From the NCBI GenBank assembly GCA_900752425.1, contig CAADVE010000101.1:1-9404 (forward strand): a DNA stretch of 9,404 nt, in the 5' to 3' direction. A model generated the notes under the pieces. It had not been told where the DNA came from and did not search any database. It saw only the letters and a list, made by a program, of their open reading frames with translations. Below, piece by piece: positions 5,740 to 9,404 of the stretch (position 1 is the stretch's first letter; every line of letters begins with the position of its first letter). The position numbers were made by a program, and so were the translations under genes. Source of the DNA: an uncultured Collinsella sp. GTDB lineage: Bacteria > Actinomycetota > Coriobacteriia > Coriobacteriales > Coriobacteriaceae.

Positions 5740-6486
5740 ATGCTCGAAGGATTATTTGACGCCGACCGTTGGTCGACGACATTTCAAAACATGGGGCCCT
5801 TCTGGGAGGGCTTTGGCGTGACGCTGCAGGTGGTCGTTGCCGGCCTGCTGCTGTCGCTGGTGCTGGGCACGCTGCTGGGCGTGTTCTCTACCACTCGCTC
5901 GCGCGTGCTGCGCGCCATAAGCCGCGTGTACGTGGAGTTTTACCAGAACACCCCGTTGCCCGTGCAGGTGCTCTTTATGTACATGGCCGGCCCGCAGTTT
6001 TTGCAGGCCATAACCGGTGCTGACCAGCCGGTGCGCATCGCGCCGTTCGTGCTGGGCTTCTTGGGCGTGGGCCTGTATCACGCGGCCTACATCTCGGAGG
6101 TCATCCGCACCGGTATCGAGGCGGTTCCGCGCGGTCAGATGGAGGCGGCCCAGAGCCAGGGCTTCACCCGTGCGCAGGCGTACTGGTACATCGTGCTGCC
6201 CCAGACATTCAAGATCATTCTGCCGCCGCTGTGCAACCAGGCGCTCAACCTGGTCAAGAACACATCGGTGCTGGCGCTCGTGGCCGGCGGCGACCTTATG
6301 TACCGTTCCGACAACTTTGTGAGTCTGTACGGTTACCTGCAGGGATACATCGTCTGCTGCCTTATGTACTTCATCATCTGCTTTCCGCTCGCCATGCTGG
6401 TGCAGTGGCTCGAGCGCCGCTCCAAGGAGCGTCCGCGCGGCGTGAGCCTGGCCGAGCTGGGGCTCGACAACGTAGAGGAGGCCTAG
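5740..6486 (+). CDS. Amino acid ABC transporter permease (HisM/GluC-like)
   Basis: This is the first of two membrane subunits forming the amino acid channel. The 248-residue product has about five hydrophobic segments, near residues 23-49, 75-92, 100-118, 150-183 and 200-224. The cytoplasmic EAA loop EAVPRGQMEAAQSQGF (127-142) docks onto the ATPase. The phrases YVEFYQNTPLPVQVLF and VKNTSVLALVAGGDLMY are typical of the polar amino acid family. The ATG at 5740 was chosen because AAGGAAGGA (5726-5734) lies just upstream. A longer in-frame reading from 5671 would overlap the binding-protein gene and lacks such a site. A charged cytoplasmic tail (225-248) ends the protein, and its last codons carry the ribosome-binding site of the next permease. 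Confidence 0.94.
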   Translation: MLEGLFDADRWSTTFQNMGPFWEGFGVTLQVVVAGLLLSLVLGTLLGVFSTTRSRVLRAISRVYVEFYQNTPLPVQVLFMYMAGPQFLQAITGADQPVRIAPFVLGFLGVGLYHAAYISEVIRTGIEAVPRGQMEAAQSQGFTRAQAYWYIVLPQTFKIILPPLCNQALNLVKNTSVLALVAGGDLMYRSDNFVSLYGYLQGYIVCCLMYFIICFPLAMLVQWLERRSKERPRGVSLAELGLDNVEEA

Positions 6487-6489
6487 CGC

Positions 6490-7128
6490 ATGGAAATCTT
6501 CAACGCGACCAACCTGCTCTACATTTGGGGCGGCTTTGTTAAGACAATCGAGATCTCGGCGCTGTCGATCTTTTTCTCGCTCATCTTTGGCACGGTGCTG
6601 GCGCTCGTTAAGAGCTATGCGCCCCGTCCATTCCGTATTTTGGTGAGCGCCTATATCGAGCTGTTCCGCTGCACGCCGAACCTGCTGTGGATCCTGTTTA
6701 TCTACTTTACGGTGCAGGGTTTGGACATTGTGATTTCGACCATCGCCTTTACGCTGTTTACCAGCGCTGTTATGGCCGAGATTGTGCGCGGCGGCCTCAA
6801 CTCGATTCCGCGCGGCCAGTTTGAGGCGGCGCAGAGCCAGGGCTTCGGCTTCTTTGCCACCATGCGCTACATCATTCTGCCGCAGACGTTTAAGACGATC
6901 ATTCCGGCGCTGTTTAGCCAGTGCACGACCGTCATTAAGGACAGCTCGTATCTTTCGGGCATTAACGTGGCCGAGCTCATGTACGCGGCAAACGTCGTGA
7001 TGGCTCACGCGATCGACCTGTCGCAGGTTCTTATGCTCTACGGCCTGGTGTTTGCGATGTACTTCGTGCTCAACTTTGGTATCTCGCTGCTGGTGAGGGC
7101 TTATCAGAGGCGAATGGTGGCAGCGTAG
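6490..7128 (+). CDS. Amino acid ABC transporter permease (GluD-like)
   Basis: This is the second membrane subunit, pairing with the preceding permease. The 212 residues have about five hydrophobic segments and the EAA loop NSIPRGQFEAAQSQGF (104-119), nearly identical to that of its partner, as expected for a heterodimer derived by duplication. YIELFRCTPNLLWILFIYF and the IKDSSYLSGINVAELMY region match the family. The start ATG lies three bases after the stop of the previous gene, with GAGGAGG (6475-6481) inside that gene's end, so translation is coupled. No clear intrinsic terminator follows directly. A hairpin without T-run (7131-7159) separates it from the next gene. Confidence 0.94.
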   Translation: MEIFNATNLLYIWGGFVKTIEISALSIFFSLIFGTVLALVKSYAPRPFRILVSAYIELFRCTPNLLWILFIYFTVQGLDIVISTIAFTLFTSAVMAEIVRGGLNSIPRGQFEAAQSQGFGFFATMRYIILPQTFKTIIPALFSQCTTVIKDSSYLSGINVAELMYAANVVMAHAIDLSQVLMLYGLVFAMYFVLNFGISLLVRAYQRRMVAA

Positions 7129-7130
7129 AA

Positions 7131-7159
7131 TGTGGCAAAGGGACAGCCCCTTTGTCACA
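7131..7159 (+). repeat. Intercistronic GGGACAG hairpin
   Basis: TGTGGCAAAGGG (7131-7142) pairs with CCCTTTGTCACA (7148-7159) around the five-base loop ACAGC, with one G-U pair. It begins two bases after the permease stop and ends just before AGAAAGGA, the ribosome-binding site of the next gene. There is no T-run, so it may tune RNA stability or partial termination rather than end the transcript. It shares the GGGACAG core with the other intergenic repeats. Confidence 0.7.
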
Positions 7160-7176
7160 TAGAGAAAGGAATCGCG

Positions 7177-7800
7177 ATGAGCGATCTGGAGAACAAGAAG
7201 AATCCTGTGGTCATTACCATCGCGCGCGACTTTGGCGCCGAGGGCCACGAGATTGGTCGCATGCTTGCCGACGAGTTGGGGATTCCGCTGTACGACAACG
7301 AGCTGCTGGTGCGCGCGTCTCTGCGCGCGGGCGAGTCGCTCGATAAGATGGCCGCCTATGACGAACGTCTGGCCGTGGAGAACATGGCGTTCCTGCCCGA
7401 CCGCTACGATGCGCGCTCGTACTCGGACAAGTTGTTCCAAAAGATGAGCCAGGTGATTTTGGATCTGGGCGAGACCGAGAGCTGCATTATCGAAGGCCGT
7501 CTGTCCGATTACCTGCTGCGCAACAACCCCAACCACATTGCCGTGTTGGTGACCGCACCCTTTGAGGACCGCGTCGAGATCGTGCGCAAGAAGCGTGGCC
7601 TTAACAAAAAGAAGGGTGCCAAGCTGGTCAAACAGCAGCAGAAGGCGCGCGAGGCGTTCTATAAGCGCTACAGTGCCGGAAAGTGGAAGATGACGAGCGG
7701 TAAAGACATCGTCGTCAACCGCGCCAAGCTGGGCCGCGAGGGCTGCAAAGACGTTATCGCCGCTGCCTACCGCTACAAGGTGGCGCAGCTCGAAGGCTAG
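7177..7800 (+). CDS. Cytidylate kinase-like family protein (Cytidylate_kin2 type)
   Basis: The 207-residue product starts VVITIARDFGAEGHEIGRMLADELGIPLYD, which corresponds to the modified phosphate-binding loop of the cytidylate-kinase-like family (usually TISRxxGSGGxxIG). It lacks the Lys-Ser/Thr of a normal Walker A, but this is a known trait of that family rather than damage. CIIEGRLSDYLL (103-114) matches the second family block, and a basic Arg/Lys-rich region (132-170) is in the place of the lid. DIVVNRAKLG (177-186) is the usual C-terminal motif. True substrates of these proteins are mostly unknown, so a nucleotide-kinase activity is only inferred. The ATG at 7177 has AGAAAGGA (7163-7170) upstream. 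It lies 48 bases after the transporter operon and may be co-transcribed with it. Confidence 0.83.
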   Translation: MSDLENKKNPVVITIARDFGAEGHEIGRMLADELGIPLYDNELLVRASLRAGESLDKMAAYDERLAVENMAFLPDRYDARSYSDKLFQKMSQVILDLGETESCIIEGRLSDYLLRNNPNHIAVLVTAPFEDRVEIVRKKRGLNKKKGAKLVKQQQKAREAFYKRYSAGKWKMTSGKDIVVNRAKLGREGCKDVIAAAYRYKVAQLEG

Positions 7801-7806
7801 TCGACC

Positions 7807-7853
7807 AAAACCACCACAAAGGGGACAGGCACCTTTGTGGTGGTTTTTGTTTT
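7807..7853. terminator. Bidirectional intrinsic terminator between convergent genes
   Basis: AAAACCACCACAAAGG (7807-7822) pairs perfectly with CCTTTGTGGTGGTTTT (7832-7847) around the nine-base loop GGACAGGCA. On the plus strand the stem runs into TTTTTGTTTT, and on the minus strand the mirrored arm ends in TTTT. It can therefore end both the kinase-like gene and the LuxR gene, whose stop codon (7852-7854) touches the T-run. The loop side carries GGGGACAG (7821-7828), linking it to the hairpin family elsewhere in the window. Confidence 0.9.
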
Positions 7854-8931
7854 AGGCGGAGGGGAAGGCCTTGGTGAGACCGGCGCGCGTCTGTGTGTCG
7901 GTCTTTTGGTAGATAGAGCTCAGGTGGCGCTGTACCATGCGCATCGAGATGCCGAGCTCCTCGGCGATCTGCTTGAGCGGGCGTTCGTCCTGGGTTACGG
8001 CCACGAGCACGTCGACTTCGCGCGGGGTGAGAGCGTGATCGGTGATGAAGGCCTGACGCTGCTCCTCGATACTCGGTGCTGCCAGCGCCTCCTCGGCAAG
8101 CTGTTGATGTTCGCGCTCCTGCTCGGTTTGGGGCAGGCGGAACAAGCCGGCTGCCACGAATGCTGCGCAGGCGGCGACGAGCAAAACGAGCGCGCCGATC
8201 ATGATGAGGGCAACGTTGCCCGAGGTCACGAGGGCAAGCGAGATGCCCGATGTAGTGAACGCACACACATTGTTGGCGGCGCGTCCCATGCCGGCCCAAA
8301 GGGCGGGCGCATGCATGCGCGGTGCCAGCTGTGTAAAGGTGGCGGTAAAGAACGTGACAAAAAAGCCCGAGCTCAGGTAAAAGACGACAAGGCCCAGGTT
8401 GGGATCAGCGCCGGCCTCCACGGCCAGGATGGAAATGGTCGAGAGCACGGCGATGCCGAGCATGACAAGTCCCATGTAGCGACGCTCGGCGAGATCAAAG
8501 ACGATGCCGGCGGCATAGGCTGCTCCCGCTCCAGTGGCGAGTTTGGGGCCATCTTGGAATGCCAACGAAAAGGCGTGGTGCGTTGCGGCGCCTAACAGTC
8601 CGAGCCCAAAGAATGCGATGCGGCCCAGAATCTCGAGGGTAAGCGGACCCGTGGGGAACTGGATCTGGGCCAATCCCGGGATGACGATAGGGGCGGCGGC
8701 GTTGACGGCTGCCAGTGAGTGGCCTTTGCGCTGTGCGAGCCCGAGCAGCGGCGCGTATCCGATAAAGCCGAGCACGCTCGCACCCAGAATAAAGCCCTGT
8801 GCGAGCACAACGCGCTCGGCGCCGGCGAGTAGCCCGATATTGATATCGAAGCGAAACTCGGCAGCAAGGAAGGCGAAGGTAAACAGTGCGAGTGCCAGAA
8901 GCGCGTTGATTTTAGTCTTACTCAGGTTCAA
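7852..8931 (-). CDS. Membrane-bound LuxR-family transcriptional regulator with MFS-like sensor domain
   Basis: The 359-residue protein joins a polytopic membrane domain (about residues 9-264, roughly eight to ten hydrophobic segments) to a charged linker (267-297, Glu/Gln-rich) and a C-terminal LuxR HTH (about 300-352). The HTH begins LTPREVDVLVAV and has QIAEELGISMRMVQRHLSSIYQK as the recognition region. Such fusions are common in Coriobacteriia. The membrane part presumably senses a small molecule or membrane state while the HTH binds DNA at the inner face. No phosphoacceptor receiver domain is present. The start is TTG at 8931, supported by AAAGGA (8938-8943, minus strand) with six bases between; no ATG occurs near the N-terminus. 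It is divergent from a secreted-protein gene, which is a natural candidate target. The ligand is unknown. Confidence 0.9.
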   Translation of the reverse strand: MNLSKTKINALLALALFTFAFLAAEFRFDINIGLLAGAERVVLAQGFILGASVLGFIGYAPLLGLAQRKGHSLAAVNAAAPIVIPGLAQIQFPTGPLTLEILGRIAFFGLGLLGAATHHAFSLAFQDGPKLATGAGAAYAAGIVFDLAERRYMGLVMLGIAVLSTISILAVEAGADPNLGLVVFYLSSGFFVTFFTATFTQLAPRMHAPALWAGMGRAANNVCAFTTSGISLALVTSGNVALIMIGALVLLVAACAAFVAAGLFRLPQTEQEREHQQLAEEALAAPSIEEQRQAFITDHALTPREVDVLVAVTQDERPLKQIAEELGISMRMVQRHLSSIYQKTDTQTRAGLTKAFPSA

Positions 8932-8937
8932 GAACGG

Positions 8938-8943
8938 TCCTTT
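8938..8943 (-). promoter_or_regulatory. Ribosome-binding site that fixes the TTG start of the LuxR gene
   Basis: Read on the minus strand the bases are AAAGGA, six bases before TTG 8931-8929. No ATG or GTG start in frame lies near the first membrane segment, so this site decides the start. Confidence 0.7.
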
Positions 8944-9013
8944 GGGTGGACGGAATAACCGTTTCCTCGGTTGTAGACCAGGATGGTATGTGCGGGCCTT
9001 TGGAAAGCGAAGA

Positions 9014-9021
9014 CCCCCCCC
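9014..9021. repeat. Run of eight C in the divergent intergenic region
   Basis: Eight consecutive C lie between the LuxR gene and the secreted-protein gene, 83 bases from the first and 127 bases from the second. Runs of this length are prone to slippage, and in promoter regions they can change spacing between elements. On reading, the only other run of eight identical G or C bases in the window is at 9390-9397. Confidence 0.6.
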
Positions 9022-9103
9022 TCGGCGATTGCGCGCTTGTCGCCTTTTGCGCTGGCAGATGCGCCACTTGAGAATTTGTGCCCCGGGATCCGGCTATCTT
9101 CCC

Positions 9104-9118
9104 GTAACATGGTGTTAC
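9104..9118. promoter_or_regulatory. Perfect dyad GTAACA-N3-TGTTAC, candidate operator
   Basis: GTAACA (9104-9109) and TGTTAC (9113-9118) are exact inverted repeats around TGG. The site lies 30 bases before the secreted-protein ATG, just after a TATCTT (9095-9100) that could act as a -10. A dimeric regulator such as the divergent LuxR protein could bind here, or the dyad could form a small RNA hairpin in the leader. A TTGAGA at 9068-9073 is too far (21 bases) from the TATCTT to make a good promoter pair. Confidence 0.45.
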
Positions 9119-9148
9119 AGAAGCACCCCTTACGACAAGGAGGCTCAC

Positions 9149-9404
9149 ATGCGAAAGCAAATCCATGACAACCCAATCGACCACGGCCGCGCGTGCTCGC
9201 TCTCTCACGGAACGTGGCGCCGCGTGGGTGCAAAACTCGCCTGCGCGGGGGCCTGCGCGCTCATGGCCGGCCAGCTGCTACTGCCGAGTTTGGCGCTTGC
9301 GACCGAGTGTGCGGATCCCGCCGCTGCGACTGGTGAGGTTGCCGCGGCTCCGGTGACACCGGCGGGTGCGGAGGAGGGGGCGCCCGGCGCCCCCCCCGCG
9401 CACG
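9149..9404 (+). CDS. Secreted Ala/Pro-rich protein, N-terminal part, cut by the window end
   Basis: The ATG at 9149 has a strong AAGGAGG (9137-9143) five bases upstream, and the frame stays open to the window edge (85 full codons). The N-terminus is charged (MRKQIHDNP ... GTWRRVGAK), followed by a hydrophobic core LACAGACALMAGQLLLPSLALA. A likely signal peptidase site lies after Ala51 (ALA/TEC). Beyond it the chain is rich in Ala, Pro, Gly, Glu and Thr, as in the linker or stalk of a surface-exposed protein. The family cannot be named from this part, and large cell-wall proteins of gut Actinobacteria often begin this way. Eight consecutive C (9390-9397) lie inside the coding sequence. The divergent membrane LuxR gene and the dyad at 9104-9118 suggest regulated expression, but this is inference. 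Confidence 0.75.
   Translation, partial: MRKQIHDNPIDHGRACSLSHGTWRRVGAKLACAGACALMAGQLLLPSLALATECADPAAATGEVAAAPVTPAGAEEGAPGAPPAH
9390..9397 (+). repeat. Run of eight C inside the secreted-protein coding region
   Basis: The run encodes part of an Ala-Pro-Pro stretch about residues 81-83. Gain or loss of one base would shift the frame and truncate the protein early, so this is a possible on/off tract. It could equally be a sequencing weak point. Confidence 0.55.

Noticed and set aside
5752..7536. Open frame of 594 codons on the minus strand
   Set aside because: It lies opposite the two permeases and the kinase-like gene, whose family motifs are clear. Its product is His/Arg/Gln-rich without domains, as expected of an antisense shadow in high-GC DNA.
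7837..8595. Open frame of 252 codons on the plus strand
   Set aside because: It is antisense to the membrane LuxR gene, starts inside the terminator, and gives a Gly/Glu/Arg-rich product without domains.

Overview
The window looks like a piece of a high-GC Gram-positive chromosome, most probably a gut Coriobacteriia of the Collinsella type. This is inferred from the strong Asp/Glu/Lys/Gly-rich actinobacterial coding style, clear Shine-Dalgarno sites, a Tat-dependent lipoprotein, a membrane-anchored LuxR regulator, and many intergenic hairpins built around a GGGGACAG core. No rRNA, tRNA, CRISPR array or complete mobile element was seen.

Left edge (1-1345): the 3' end of an unrecognised gene (3-146) and a GC-rich hairpin stretch (147-198) lead abruptly into the C-terminal half of purM (about 202-654). 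It overlaps a complete purN (644-1345). Both genes belong to de novo purine synthesis. The 5' half of purM is missing, which marks an insertion, a rearrangement or an assembly junction.

Middle (1346-4098): a terminator and a perfect 20-bp inverted repeat precede an orphan PTS EIIA gene (1498-1962). A repeat-rich gap follows. Next come a membrane-anchored PrsA-type parvulin foldase (2133-3353) and a GatB/YqeY-domain protein (3408-3851) with a good terminator. A composite inverted repeat (3920-3994) then separates this block from the next operon.

Transporter operon (4099-7128, perhaps to 7800): four genes in the order ATPase, Tat/lipobox substrate-binding protein, permease, permease make a complete polar amino acid ABC importer, the same order as corynebacterial gluABCD. 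A cytidylate-kinase-like gene (7177-7800) follows across a hairpin, and the block closes with a bidirectional terminator (7807-7853).

Right edge (7852-9404): on the minus strand lies an MFS-like membrane domain fused to a LuxR HTH (TTG start with a good ribosome-binding site). It is divergent from a secreted, Ala/Pro-rich protein cut off by the window end. The shared intergenic region carries a perfect 15-bp dyad and a run of eight C. A second C8 run lies inside the secreted protein's coding region. This regulator/surface-protein pair and the dispersed hairpin family are the most interesting parts of the window.
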